Positions 25,179 to 37,669 of a DNA stretch of 64,000 bases are shown here, piece after piece. The notes beneath the pieces were generated by a model, which worked only from the letters and a program-made list of their open reading frames with translations, was not told the DNA's origin and ran no database searches. Each line of letters begins with the position of its first letter. The first letter of the stretch is position 1. The translations under genes were made by a program, and so were the position numbers. This DNA comes from Tillus elongatus (Eukaryota; Arthropoda; Insecta; Coleoptera; Cleridae), in assembly GCA_964006375.1 (NCBI GenBank), contig OZ023262.1, positions 93,790,476-93,854,475 of the forward strand, given 5' to 3'.

Positions 25179-27247
25179 CAGGGTCGCTGATAAGTCTGGA
25201 AACGGTCGATTATCCGGGAAAATATACAAGGTGTCGAAAAAAGTTTTATACAAAAGTTTTTGGGTTCTTCAATGTCTACTAGGCGGTGATAATTTCATTT
25301 ATACAGGGTTGGTCATACAGGCGTGGCACACCAATATTAATTTTTTTTAATGGAACACCCTATATATTATTCGATATTTCAATCCTTCTCTTAATTTTGA
25401 GCAACATTTATCAGAAGCATGATGTACATAAACTCAATCGTTTCCGGGTAAAAAAATAAATAAAAATAAACGCTATTGTTTTTAAAATCTATTGGATGAA
25501 GAACAAAAATAAATGAAAAGTAGAATATCTCTTGAAAACAATCTGTGAGTGTGAAAAGAACCGGTTGCGATGTTTTTAACATTGTTTGAAATCCTATTTT
25601 ATAAGATGTTCAAAGTGTTCTCCATTGACCTCCTGACAATAATGAATTCGCTTAACAAAACATTGCACTGCATTTACAAGAGCGTTTTGAGGAATGTTAT
25701 TAACTTCATGCACAATCCTTGCTTGCAACTCTTCAATATTCTGCGGTCTATTTTGGTAAATTAAATTTTTTACATGACCCCACAAAAAAAAAGTCAAGCG
25801 GCGTCATGTCGGGAGACCTAGCTGGCCATTCAATAGTTCCCCTGCGCCCTATCCATCTGCCAGGAAAGGTTTGATTCAGATATTCCCGTACCTCAATTCC
25901 AAAATGAGGGGGTGCCCCATCCTGCTGAAACCATATTTCTTCCGCTGGTAGATTTGGGTCGTTATTGTTCGGAAATAATCGACTAACGTCTGGAACAATT
26001 GATTCTTGCAAAAGTGTCAAATATCGAGCAGAGTTCAAATTACCGTGTATAAAATAAGGTCCTATGATATGTCCACCAATAATAGCACACCAAACATTTA
26101 CTTTTTGCGGTCTTTGGGTGTGAATTTGTTGCATCCAATGTGGGTTTTCGTCTGACCAGTACCTACAGTTGTGTCGGTTGACTTGTCCATTCAAACAAAA
26201 TGTAGATTCGTCGGAAAACAAAATGTGGTTGGCAAAGTTAAAATTTTGGCGTAACTTCTCCATAATAAGTTCACAGAACTCGATTCTGCGATCAAAATCG
26301 TCTTCACTCAGTTCTTGCAATAAATGAATTTTATATGGACGGAACTTTTCCCGCTTCGTAATCTTTTGAATTGAATATCGACTCATATTGTGATTTAAAG
26401 CCAATTGCTGTGCCGAAGTTTTCGGATTTTCCACCACATCCAATATTACATTCAAAGAATTTTCTTCATTTGTAACGGTTACTGGCCTTCCAGTTCTAGG
26501 TTTATCCTTGATACCGCCAGTTTCGTGAAAACGATGCAAAGTTTTCGAAACTGTGGATTTGGAGATCGATTCCCGCTCAGGATGCAACTCATTGAACATA
26601 ATCACCACTTGAGCAAAACTTCGTGTTCTATCACCGTACCCTATCATCATTAAAATTTCGATACGTTCGGTTTCACTTAAACTTGCCATTTTGCACAAAA
26701 ACTGTTGACACTAAATTACTAATGTTTCAAAACTGTTGACACTGAATGAATGTTTGACATTCGTTGTCCTGGAAACATTTTAAAACAAAAGAATAATACT
26801 GCGTTTCTTATGGGCATCTTATCTTATCTTGGGATTCCAAACAATGTTAAAAACATCGCAACCGGTTCTTTTCACACTCACAGATTGTTTTCAAGAGATA
26901 TTCTACTTTTCATTTATTTTTGTTCTTCATCCAATAGATTTTAAAAACAATAGCGTTTATTTTTATTTATTTTTTTACCCGGAAACGATTGAGTTTATGT
27001 ACATCATGCTTCTGATAAATGTATCTCAAAATTAAGAGAAGGATTGAAATATCGAATAATATATAGGGTGTTCCATTAAAAAAAATTAATATTGGTGTGC
27101 CACGCCTGTATGACCAACCCTGTATAAATAAAATTATCACCGCCTAGTAGACATTGAAGAACCCAAAAACTTTTGTATAAAACTTTTTTCGACACCTTGT
27201 ATATTTTCCCGGATAATCGACCGTTTCCAGACTTATCAGCGACCCTG
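25179..27247 (-). mobile_element. rosa-like (DD41D) mariner element, 2069 bp
   Basis: The ends are CAGGGTCGCTGATAAGTC and its inverse, flanked by TA on both sides (25177-25178, 27248-27249). TIRs of about 430 bp (25179-25608, 26818-27247) are nearly identical. A second mariner-like end, CAGGGTTGGTCATACAGG, lies about 130 bp inside each TIR. The element carries one transposase gene and sits inside the jockey LINE; removal of the element and one TA restores continuous LINE sequence. Confidence 0.9.
25594..26698 (-). CDS. DD41D mariner transposase (rosa-like), one frameshift
   Basis: ATG at 26698 (or 26689, MASLSETERIEIL). Residues 1-120 carry two helix-turn-helix regions, the first with STVSKTLHRFHETGG, then GRPVTV. 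Catalytic residues are D163 (LFSDEST), D260 (WFQQDGAPPH) and D302 (SPDMTPLD). The spacing of 41 between the last two places it with rosa/DD41D elements. The reaction is cut-and-paste transposition at TA. The frame is shifted by one base in a T9 run at about 25784-25792, just after D302. The rest (LWGHVKNLIY onward to 25594) reads in the next frame. Apart from that the gene is intact, about 365 residues, and its TIRs are near identical, so the insertion is young. Confidence 0.85.
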
Positions 27248-27249
27248 TA

Positions 27250-27520
27250 TATCGCATGAGGTTAGGAACAGTGGCTGGCTGAACATTAATAACGGAATGA
27301 AATTGCATAGAGCCTGTTTTTACCATTCGTTAACTCAGTCTAGGATGCGCATAATGTTAACATTTGAATGACAGATTTGTTGTCTGTGCCTAAGCATATT
27401 TACAGGCGATCTTTTCCGTACCATGTTTGCCGCCTGTACACTAGTATACCGGAGGATATGAAAAAGTTGTCGGCGCGATCATTCAGGGGGGCATGTTCGG
27501 TTATTCGCATTGTAGACAGT
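27250..27520 (+). pseudogene. jockey-type LINE C-terminus after the mariner
   Basis: Plus-strand frames read LGTVAG, LNINNGMKLHRACFYHSL and, after a frame change, RRSFPYHVCRLYTSIPEDMK, KLSARSF, like the C-terminus of jockey RTs (short exported region with a final 'NSIP' motif). It joins to the pre-mariner part at the duplicated TA. Stops and frame changes occur. Confidence 0.65.
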
Positions 27521-27533
27521 TATTTATGTGCGG

Positions 27534-27584
27534 GTATGTGTGTGTGTGTGTGTGTGTATGTTATTATTATTATTATTATTATTT
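27534..27584. repeat. (TG)n-(TTA)n microsatellite
   Basis: GT repeats at 27536-27557 followed by TTA repeats to about 27584. It lies at the 3' end of the LINE fragment, a usual place for such tracts. Confidence 0.9.
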
Positions 27585-27779
27585 ATCGGAATTATCATGT
27601 AATCAATACGTCAGAGTAACATTAATAATAAATAACTTACATCTACTTCAAATACAAATACGTACAAATTTACATACACAAAATTTGCACATATTTATAT
27701 ACAATATATAATTGGAACTGACAACGTTTGAGCAAGAAAGAGGAGGTTACACGCCAAATACAGTCAGTTATTGTCTTAT

Positions 27780-29445
27780 AAATAGTTACGCATTTAAAAT
27801 CTGTGAAAAAATTAGGTCTTTTTCTTCTAACTTACACAGCACTGTTTTTGGACACCATACGTCTCCAAAATGGGAGTGGTTTCCGTTACCAAGATGCCAA
27901 GCGTACTCTTTGTAAATTCTTGATTTGAGTCTTGCGAGGTAAGAATATTTATAATTGACTGACATTCGTTCGCCTTTGTGTTAAGATATGAAGGAGTTAT
28001 AGATTGTGGTTTTTGCCAATGTACAAAGGTAGTTTGCTAAATTGGCTTCCGGGGTATTCAGATCGTAGCCTCTGTAGATGACTTCAGTTGACATGTGTTG
28101 GTGAGGTAACAGTTTTTTGGCCAATTCTCTTACTAGTTCCCATATGCTTTCTGTTTCTTTGCATGCGAGGATCATGTTCCAGGCATCACCTCTCCCCGGG
28201 CACCATGGACATTAATCTGTGTCTCTTATACCGACATGTCTGAGATAGACGACCTGCGAGTCGATTCTTTGCAAAACGTCAGGCTATCACGGCGTCTTGT
28301 CCCAAGGTTGGTCTTGGAAAATAAGACCTCCAGTCTACTCCACCATTCCAGCGGCCCTGTGTTGTATTTTGGTCACTAAAAAATATTGTCGTGAGAGTTT
28401 TCTGAACAAGATTATTTTTATTATTTTCCAGCTAGATTGTTTTGTCATTGGATTTCAACAAAATCGTCATTGGGCTGTATTGATTGAAAACCGGAGCAGA
28501 ATCTTGAAAATTTAAAGTAAAGTAGTCCACAATTCTATTATAGTAGTTTACTAGTTCTGTCATAGAGTTTGTTGAAGATCGTGAAATCAGTTGTTTTAGC
28601 TTGTTACCTGTTAACCACTGGTTGTTTTGAAAAAAATCACCAACGATTCTAAACCCCAGAGAACATCATCTTGAGTTAAATAGGGGTGGAACTGATGTTT
28701 GTGGAAGAAGTTTTGTGTCGGAAGTTGGAATAATGCTAAGGTAGTTTTTAGACATCGGAAATATAGCTGGTTTTAAATCAGTTGTGGTCCAGACGCTCAG
28801 TAAAGAATCCATGAATAATGAATTTATTCCATTTGTGTTATGAAGATCTTTAAAAAATAGTAACTGCCATGATACACTATGCCTATTTCCTCTTCTCAAC
28901 ATATCTCGCAAATATTATCCACTCGTTATTAGACCTGTTAATTATTTTATGGCCTATCCACAGTCTGAAAAAACGAATTTTTGATGGCAAGTGAACCAAT
29001 CCATGCCCTTCATTGTCTGGAGCAGTGCAGAGATGTAGTTGGGATGTCCAGTGTTTTCCGTTCCATACATATGCCACCAGTTGTTTTTGTAAATCATCAA
29101 CTTGATGTTTGTTACACGGCAACACTTGCATGCGATACCAGAACGTTGGTGCGATGAAACGGTTGATTACAATTTTCTTACCACCCAAGGATAAGGTTGG
29201 GTGTGAGTTTTTCCATCTTGAAAGTGATCTGTTTGATTTTTCTTTTAAGGTTTCGTAAGCTATTTCAGTATCTCGTTTTATATAATTTGAGAAAATTATT
29301 CCAAGAACATGGGTGTTTTCTGATGTCCACTTGAAATTAAGCGGCTTATCGGGCCTACCAGACCACCTTCCAGTCCAGAACCCTTGTGACTTATATTTAG
29401 TTTTGCACCGGATTGGTTTGCATATATATTATACACCTGCTGGAA
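27780..29445 (-). pseudogene. LINE (L1/Tx1-like) C-terminal fragment
   Basis: The minus strand reads, in order: GFWTGRW, LNFKWTSENTHVLGIIFSNY, YETLKEKSNRSLSRWK and, after a shift, KIVINRFIAPTFWYRMQVLP, VAYVWNGKHW, HLCTAPDNEGHGLVHLPSK (29188-28883), FKDLHNTNGINSLFMDSLL (28850 region), and finally ELAKKLLPHQHM (28175-27981). This order and the W-x-G-x-x-H-W ... G-G-x-G-L pattern match the post-RT region of L1/Tx1-type LINEs. No RT domain is left. At least three frame changes occur. It has no clear poly-A tail here. Confidence 0.6.
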
Positions 29446-29504
29446 TGTGGGTGTACGTGTGTGTATGTATGTAAACAAGTACCTTGATCTTTCCTATCTT
29501 TGTT

Positions 29505-30365
<861 letters not shown>

Positions 30366-30507
30366 AGGCTTTTTTGATTTTGCTTTCATTTTCATCTACT
30401 CCTTCCTCTACGTACTGCACTTTTCCACCCTTTTGCCGTGATTACTGTTTGCTTATTGGATGAGGTGCTGATGTGTGACCATCGTTTGTAGTTCTTGACT
30501 GATGTCT

Positions 30508-30511
30508 CGCG
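30508..30511. repeat. target-site duplication CGCG, left
   Basis: CGCG directly outside the LTR. Identical to 38091-38094. Confidence 0.8.
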
Positions 30512-30933
30512 ACTTAACTTCACGGTTAAGACGTTTGACTTTTTAAAACAATTTATTTAATACTTTGAACAATCAATACTTAATTACTTAGTTACAAAAA
30601 AATAAATAATATATAATACTAAAAGTAAGACGATCAACCTACATGTGATCTAAAGTCTCAGCACTCGGTGTGCGAAGGACTAACTCGGAACAAGAAATGA
30701 ACGGTTCTCCCACTGTGATTAGCCTCTTTATAGTCTTTCCTCCAGGCGTGGCACTATTGTCTCTGGATCACAAGGAATCTGCTGATGTTGATTCTCACAG
30801 TGATATTCCGTTCTACTTGCACTTTGGACCTGCAAGTTCTTGGCTCCGTTCAGACGGCGGCTGACTCAGCGGTTCTTACCGTGGGAAGGCGACATTGTAT
30901 TATAATGGGCCATTGTTTGGGCTCCATTTATCT
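30512..30933 (-). repeat. 3' LTR of the errantivirus-like element
   Basis: On the minus strand it starts AGATAAATGG and ends TTAAGT. A TATA-like ACTATAAAG lies at about 30725-30732, and an AATAAA signal lies at about 30551-30557. A closely similar copy lies at 37669-38090. Confidence 0.9.
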
Positions 30934-30945
30934 CCTCCCCTTTTT
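30934..30945 (-). other. polypurine tract
   Basis: The minus strand reads AAAAAGGGGAGG immediately before the 3' LTR start AGATAA. It would prime plus-strand DNA synthesis. It lies 10 bp beyond the env stop. Confidence 0.8.
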
Positions 30946-30955
30946 GAAGACGAAG

Positions 30956-32653
30956 CTATGGTTCGTTCCGGATTCTCAACGGAAATCCGGACTCGGTGGT
31001 TCCTGTTTTTGTTTCTTTATCTTCCTTGCGGGTTCTTCGTTTCTTCAACCCCATTCGGACGGCTATCGTTGTGATGGTTATTAAGACAGCTATGTACAGT
31101 AATATTGTCCATATACTCAGGTGATGGATTGGTATTGTTATAGGTCCTGGTACATTTTGTTTAATTTTTTGAAGTTGGTGTTGGATTTGATTGATGTTGT
31201 GTAGCTGTACGTTTTCTAATGATATTTCGGGTACTGGTCCTGGATTTGGTTGATCTTCTTGAATGGGGGTTTCTAGTGTAGGCAGGTTGAATAGTTGTTG
31301 TGTTTCTGCTGTTGCTGGGCCGGTCTTGTAAATTTTGTTGCCTATGGTTAATTGGCAATTTGGTTGCAGGTTGATTAATTTTGTACCCTTGATGATATTG
31401 GTCCACTCCTGTTCCTTGCAAGTTATTCTGGCGTTAGTTCCTTCGGGTGCTATAACTATATACTGACTGGTTCTATATCTCGAAACTGTGGTTCTATTAA
31501 TTTTGACTAATTCTTGATTACAATTGTTAATAGGTTTTTGAAATTTTATTAGTTTTATTTCACATGGGTTTTGATCATTCATGGTTGTTGGATTGTCGTC
31601 TTTGCAAAAATATATTTGGTTCTTTAAATTTTGACATTCTTCATTACGATAGGCATATTGTTTACTGCTCAGGATAAGGTATTTGGTTCTAGGAATTATC
31701 ATGGTAAAAAGGTGTGTCTTTCTAGGGACAGGTAATGTATATAATTGATAATAATCATATTCTGATTCATCTACCAGAGGTATTTCTATTTGAAATATAA
31801 TTTTGAAATTGTTTTGGACGGCTTTTATTTTAAAGACTTTTTCGTATAGATTTAGATCAGTGGTTGTTATTACTTTAGCATTAGTTGCATAATTATGGAT
31901 TTTATTGATTTCTTTTATTATAAATGTTGGTTTTAGTATGGATGTGTGAAAGATTCCTAATTTTGCAAAAGTGATGGCATTTTCTGTTGTTAGTGCTATT
32001 TCTTGAATATTGTTTAATAGTTGTCCTAGCTGCATGAGTAACTCTAGGATCTTGATGCGATGATAGTGAGTTAATTGTTCACTTCGCAGGCTTTCTACTG
32101 TATTACCTAATTCATTTATCCTATTTATTATCGTGCCTTGGTTATGACTCAAGCCTACTATCGTGTTATTAAGCTCGACTATTGCCTCGAGCATGATTGA
32201 ATTTTTAGACCTAAAAGTTCATGAATTTTATTTTGATCTGTCGTTAAGACTTCTAATGCTTGTTGAATGCGTTCCCCATCTTGTGAATCGAGATTCCCCG
32301 TGATTGACTTAAATATAGAACCTAGTCCGTTTATTAGGCCACGTTTTCGTCTATTAATAATATTGTTATTCGGAAAAATCCTATAAAATATATCGTCTAC
32401 ATTATCTATGGTGAAATTCAATGTCAATATGAAATTATGATATTCAGAATGGTAATCTTTTGTCATGAAGGTAACTGTATTTGCGTAGTCTCTTTTTATT
32501 TGGTTGTAGTCTCTATGTAATTGTGTCAAGTCATGTATGTGTATCAGATTCCAGTTGCTAGTCTCAGTGTATGCTGTGCCTAATTTCTTTGGTAACATGC
32601 CTGGGTTGTCTGTCAAGTCTTGTATTTGGGCTGTTATTCCCGTGGCAAGGAAC
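30956..32653 (-). pseudogene. env: errantivirus-like Env, frame broken near 32200
   Basis: Two overlapping frames: 32616-32179 and 32194-30956. The first ends just after a furin-type site (RRKRG at about 32352-32338) and the conserved region beyond it (SIFKSITGNLDSQDGERI), where the fusion peptide is expected. The second carries a coiled-coil heptad part, several Cys residues, glycosylation-type N-x-S/T sites, a transmembrane stretch near 31130-31070 (SIWTILLYIAVLITIT) and a short basic tail. A one-base change in an A run near 32200 separates them. There is no ATG at the 5' end of the open frame; a 3' splice site (TATTGCAG) ends at 32654. Role: surface glycoprotein for entry into cells. Confidence 0.8.
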
Positions 32654-35600
32654 CTGCAATACGTAAATTTCTTAAATGTGCTATCGTCTGTTCGTCATTT
32701 TTATGATTTATTAAAATAGCTTTGTTATGTTCTAATAGGGATATTATTGAGTACGGTCCTGAAAATGGGTTTTTATGTTTTTTATGAAAGCCTGGTGGTA
32801 TCTTTTTATAGACAATATCACCTTCCTTGAATGGTTGGTTCGTGTTTTTATTTGTCCGTTGTAACGTTTTTATTTTTGAATTCTCTATCCTGCTTCTGAC
32901 TATTTCGTAAATAATTTGCATTAAATCTTTATGTTGTACGTTGTATTCCTGTGTAATTATGACTTCCGGGTCATAGTTAAACATTTCGGGTATGTAGCCA
33001 AATATTAAATCAAAAGGTGGTTTTAGTGTCTGTGAGTGTATTGTCGAGTTGTAAGCGAATATACAATATGGTATTAAGTCTATGGGTTCCATATTTTTAA
33101 ATTTCATTTTGAATAATCGATAATGTTCAATAATCGTGCTGTGAAATCTTTCGATAGGTCCATTGGATGTTGGGTTTTGCGGTGTTGTTATATGTAACTC
33201 TATCTGATATGTTTCTAATAGTTCTTTAATTACCTGGTTTGAAAACTCAGTACCTGGGTCTGCGATTATTATTTTACACGCTCCATACTGTGAAAAGTAC
33301 TTGATCGAGTTTTTTGCAATTTCCGTAGCACTTTTACTTTTTATTGGAAATGCTTGGCCAAATTTACTAAATGGATCTATAATTGTTAGGAAGATAGCTT
33401 GTTCAATTTGGAATGTGTCAATGTGTAATATCTCTAATGGTTTAGATGCCGTGGGGGTGTGCTCCAATGCTATTTGTACCGGGTTCCTATTGTATTTGCA
33501 CGTTTTGCATAATTCGCAATTTCGTACATATTCCTCTATATGTTTCTTTAAGTTGGGATAGTAGTATATTTTCTTTATTCTTAGGTAAGTCTCATCAGCC
33601 CCGCGATGGTTACTCTTCCCCTCGTGATATTTCGTTATAGTCTCGGTTATTTCGTCCTCGTTGATTTCATTCCTAATTTCCAGACATCTATAAAATTTGG
33701 GTGATTCTACGTTATTAAAGTTTTTATTGATTGCCGAACTTACTAGTTCGTAATCTTGTTTATTTACAAAAATGCAATAATATTTCCTTTGTGGTAAACA
33801 GTATTCTTTTATAAATTTCTCTATCTGATCCGGCTTGTTTAAATTGAAGTTTGCATATATGAAATTTCTTTTATCTCTTCTGACTGAGAATATGTCCGGT
33901 TTATCCGTATTTTTAAAAACTATCTGATTGGTTTTGCTGTTAACGATTTCTTCCTCGAGTATTGGTATGCCTGGTGCCGAATACGAGTCCGCATTCGAGT
34001 TTGCTGTGTCGTCATCGTCGATTTCTATGATTTCTTCCTCTTCGTCGATATTATTCGCCATTGACTGATTATCTATGTCTAGTGGGTTTATTTCTACTCT
34101 GGACAGTGCATCTGCTGCGCAGTTTAGTTTTCCTTTTTTGTATTCAATTTTAAATTCATATTCTTCTAATTTTTAATCTCCAACGGAGCAATTTTGAATT
34201 TGGTTGTTTCAACGAAAATAACCATTTTAAAGGTTTATGGTCTGTGTATATAGTGAATTTCCTTCCGTATAAGTATGGTCTAAAATAGTTAGTTGCCCAC
34301 ACGATGGCTAATAATTCTTTTTCGATTGTGCTGTACCTGGATTCGGTGTCGTTTAATGTCCGGCTGGCGTAAGCTATCGGGTGATCCGCATTGGGTTCGC
34401 CTTGGCTTAATATTCCGGCTATTGCTACGTTTGAAGCGTCGGTGGTTAATATAAAGTCTTTAGAAAAATCTGGTGATATAAGTACCGGTGAATTCATTAA
34501 TATGTCTTTACATGAGTTAAAGGCAGCAATGCATTCTTCGTCGTTCACGTTTATCATCGAGTTTTTTCTTAAACATTTTGTTAGTGGTTTCGTAACGTGT
34601 GCGAAGTTTTCTATGAATTTACAATAGTATCCAACTAATCCTAGGAATGATTTTATTTCCTTTGGGGTTTTAGGTATCGGGAATTTCCTTATTGCGTCCA
34701 GTTTCTTTGGATTCGGACGGATCCCGTCTGGGCTGACCACGTGTCCTAAAAACTCGGCTTCCTTCCTTAGGAAATCGCTTTTGTCTAGCTGGATCTTTAA
34801 GTTGCTTTGCCTGAAGCGCTCGAATACTAGTTTTAGTTTCTCAAGGTGTTCCTGTAAAGATGTGGAGAAAACTATGACGTCATCCATATATACAAGGCAT
34901 GTTTGTCCAATTAGGCCTTCTAATACGTTCTGCATGAGCCTAGAAAAGGTCGCTGGAGCCCCAGATAACCCGAACGGCATCCTGGTGTACTCCCAATGGC
35001 CTGTATCGGTGGTAAACGCTGTTTTTTCTATGTCCCTGGGGTCCATTTCAATTTGGTGATACCCAGAGATCAAATCGATCGTCGAAAAATATTGGGCTCG
35101 CCCAATTTTGTCCAGTAATTCATCAATTTTGGGGATTGGGTGTCTGTCCGGTATTGTTTTTTCATTTAGTTTCCTATGGTCCACCACAATTCTCCATTTT
35201 TGTTTATTTGACTTGTCCATTTTCTTTGATATAACCCAAATAGGTGAGCTATATGGGCTGTGGCTTTTCCTAATGATTTTTTGTCTTAACATGTCATTTA
35301 TTTGTCTGTCTACTTCCGGTTTATGTACGTACGGGTATCTATATAATTTAGAATGGACAGGTATGTCGTCTGTTGTCCTTATTCTATGTTTTATCGCATT
35401 TGTGTGCGTCAATGGTTCGTTTTTATTTAAAAATATGTCCTGATATTCTGATAATAAACTAAATAACAATTGTTTTTCCTCGTCATTTAATTCTCCTGTA
35501 TCTATTTGTTTAATTAAGACATTCTCATTATTAATCCGTTTTTGATTACGCCCCGTATCGTAAGTGTTTAAATTATTAATATGAGTTGTACTCGAATTAT

Positions 35601-36246
35601 TATTTTGTATAACTACTGGTGCAAACGGACTTCTCCTGTGGCTATATCTGGTTTCCGATGCATATTGTTTATTTAATCTGCTGAATGGCCTATCTCTTAC
35701 ATTATAAGCTTGGTTATTATTTAGTACGTGATTAATTGTCTCAAGTTCTTCATTACGTATGAAATACTGCTGGGTTATTATATTGTTTAAACGTAAACTA
35801 GTCTCGGGTAGCTTTAAACCATCTGCGTTGGTTTCTGGTTGTCCCGATCGACTTACGCTAAGATCTGTGAATTTTATTGGTATAATATTCTTGCCTATAT
35901 ACAGTTTGTGCTCCTTAAAATCGATTTTAGCTTCGTTTCGTTTCAAAAATTCCATCCCAATCAATCCCGAAAAAAATGTGTTAAAGCTAAACAGGCAGAA
36001 CTCTTGTACTTCCTCTGAAATCGATTTAAGTTTAATACGTGCACGCCTACAGTGCTTCGAAATGCCATGCACGGTGCGTGTGGTAAAATCATGCGTAAAT
36101 ATGTTTTTAGGGAACTTATCATATGCTACAGCAGGATTTAAAAGATTTTTTGAAGATCCTGAGTCTAACAAAAATTTACCTGATATTTCATTTAATTCTA
36201 TATACGGTAACTTACATAATGTATTCATATTATTTATATCTATCAC
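32634..36246 (-). CDS. pol: errantivirus-like Pol (PR-RT-RNaseH-IN), one frame break
   Basis: 36246-34156: protease with LLDSGSS near 36170; reverse transcriptase with STIDLISGYHQIEMD, MPFGLSGAPATF and YMDD (about 34880); RNase H with TTDASNVAIAG, EKELLAIVWA and TDHKPLKWL. The frame ends at 34156 because of a one-base offset near 34170; the next frame is open from there and continues as integrase to 32634. Integrase has an H-H-C-C finger (C-E-L-C-K-T-C near 33500), and the D,D,35,E triad in HIDTF, IADPGTEF and GPIERFH. All catalytic residues are present. The offset lies in a short A run, so it may be a true lesion or a consensus error. It is the element's replication enzyme. Confidence 0.88.
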
Positions 36247-37451
36247 GGTTCTCTCGTTGAGGGCCCTGCCGTGAGAAAATTTCGCTGTTGGATATCGTAT
36301 TCCTCGGCTGGCGAATTTTCGTAATTTAATTCTTCGTTTACATAATTGACATCGTAATTTGTTTCATTTACTTCGTTTTCATTAAATTCTATATTGTTTA
36401 CGTGACCTGCTCTCCTTGGTAATGACAGTCTAGTGTTAGAACTATCTACTTCCATTGGTTCGTGATAATTTCTGTTAGCATTATGATTTACATTGGGTCG
36501 ACCCGGTTGATTATTGAAGTTGGGTCTCCTAAATTGACTCGAAAAATTTTGCCTTGGTACAAAGTGTTGATTTTGTCTAGGCTGGGAATTTGTGTGATTG
36601 TTTTGATTATTATGTTGTTGAAACGGTCTAAAGTTATTTTGGAAAGGTCTCTGAAATTGTACATTCTGAAAAGGGGGGTTATTTTGTCTCTGAAAGAACG
36701 TACGGTTTTGTCCTTCTAATTTATTACCATTACTGAAATTCTTATTTATTGTTTTATCTCTATAATCGAAATTTTCCTCTGCGAATACGAATTTCAAAGC
36801 TTGTTCTATGCTCGTGGGTCCTTGACTACGCAAGACGAGCCCTAACGGATTGCGTAATCCTCCTAAGAACGCTTTTAATGTTTGATTCTGGTATATGTCT
36901 TTCTTAATTAATCGCACGCCTTCATTTGGCTCGTTGGCTATTAAACTCGAGATGAGCAATTGCTCTATATGACGGCATCTGTTCGCGAACGACAGTGCGT
37001 CTTCAGCATTACGCTGTTTCAAGGTTAACATCTCCGCTAATAAACTATGACTATCTCTTTGGTCACTGAAATTCTGAACAATGGCCTCTCTCAGGTCTGC
37101 CCACGTATTAATTATCTTTGTATTTACTATAAGCCGGGCTGTTCCCGTTAGTTTAGTTTGAACATAATTTAGCAAGAAGTGATTCATATACAGATTCTCA
37201 TTTGGCACGTAGAACTGGTTCATGACCAAGTCACATGCTTTTAAAAAGTTGCCTACGTTGGCTGGTTGCCCGTCGAACTCGGGAATAGCTTTTAAGAAAA
37301 ATTCTTTGAATTGGTCTGTCATATTGCTACTGTTACTACTCTTATTAATATTAGAATGATTTACTGTTATGTTATTGTCGCTAATGCTGATTGATCTAAA
37401 TCTATACTCTATGTTACATAAACTTTGTGATTCTTCCTCTGAATCAGACAT
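36243..37451 (-). CDS. gag: errantivirus-like Gag
   Basis: A 402-residue frame from ATG at 37451 to TGA at 36245-36243. It contains FFLKAIPEFDG, the start of the retrotransposon gag core, then TARLIVNTK, W-A-D-L-R and FLGGLRNPLG, typical of the gag capsid region. The C-terminal 150 residues are rich in Asn, Gln, Phe and Arg (RPFQQHNNQNNHTN), with no CCHC zinc knuckle, as is usual in this group. It would form the intracellular particle and bind RNA. The pol frame starts at the gag stop in the -1 frame, with GTG rather than ATG, so pol is probably made by -1 ribosomal frameshifting. Confidence 0.9.
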   Translation of the reverse strand: MSDSEEESQSLCNIEYRFRSISISDNNITVNHSNINKSSNSSNMTDQFKEFFLKAIPEFDGQPANVGNFLKACDLVMNQFYVPNENLYMNHFLLNYVQTKLTGTARLIVNTKIINTWADLREAIVQNFSDQRDSHSLLAEMLTLKQRNAEDALSFANRCRHIEQLLISSLIANEPNEGVRLIKKDIYQNQTLKAFLGGLRNPLGLVLRSQGPTSIEQALKFVFAEENFDYRDKTINKNFSNGNKLEGQNRTFFQRQNNPPFQNVQFQRPFQNNFRPFQQHNNQNNHTNSQPRQNQHFVPRQNFSSQFRRPNFNNQPGRPNVNHNANRNYHEPMEVDSSNTRLSLPRRAGHVNNIEFNENEVNETNYDVNYVNEELNYENSPAEEYDIQQRNFLTAGPSTREP

Positions 37452-37516
37452 ATAACGTTACAATACAACACATATAAAAAAATTGGAAGTGTAAAATGGG
37501 ATAGCAGTAAACTTAC

Positions 37517-37542
37517 CATAATACGATGGTTGCTGCTTCCAT
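37517..37542 (-). other. candidate leader exon for spliced env
   Basis: Between the 5' LTR and gag there is a short ATG-led frame (37542) that ends at a consensus donor, ATG|GTAAGT, at 37517/37516. Its phase fits the env acceptor at 32654/32653. The residues on both sides of that junction are hydrophobic, as in a signal peptide. A subgenomic spliced env RNA is known for errantiviruses; this assignment is my inference. Confidence 0.6.
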
Positions 37543-37654
37543 TTGACTCTGCTTGGCCACTACTTCTGCTTTAACTTGGCTCTGCTTGGCTCGAATTGGT
37601 TATTAGGCGTCGATACGCTTAAAAATCGATATGCTTTCGGTTTTCTAACCAATA

Positions 37655-37669
37655 CTAACGACTGCGCCA
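37655..37669 (-). other. primer-binding site, tRNA-Ser type
   Basis: Directly inside the 5' LTR the minus strand reads (T)GGCGCAGTCG, complementary to the 3' end of the insect tRNA-Ser primer used by the 17.6/297 group. Confidence 0.75.
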
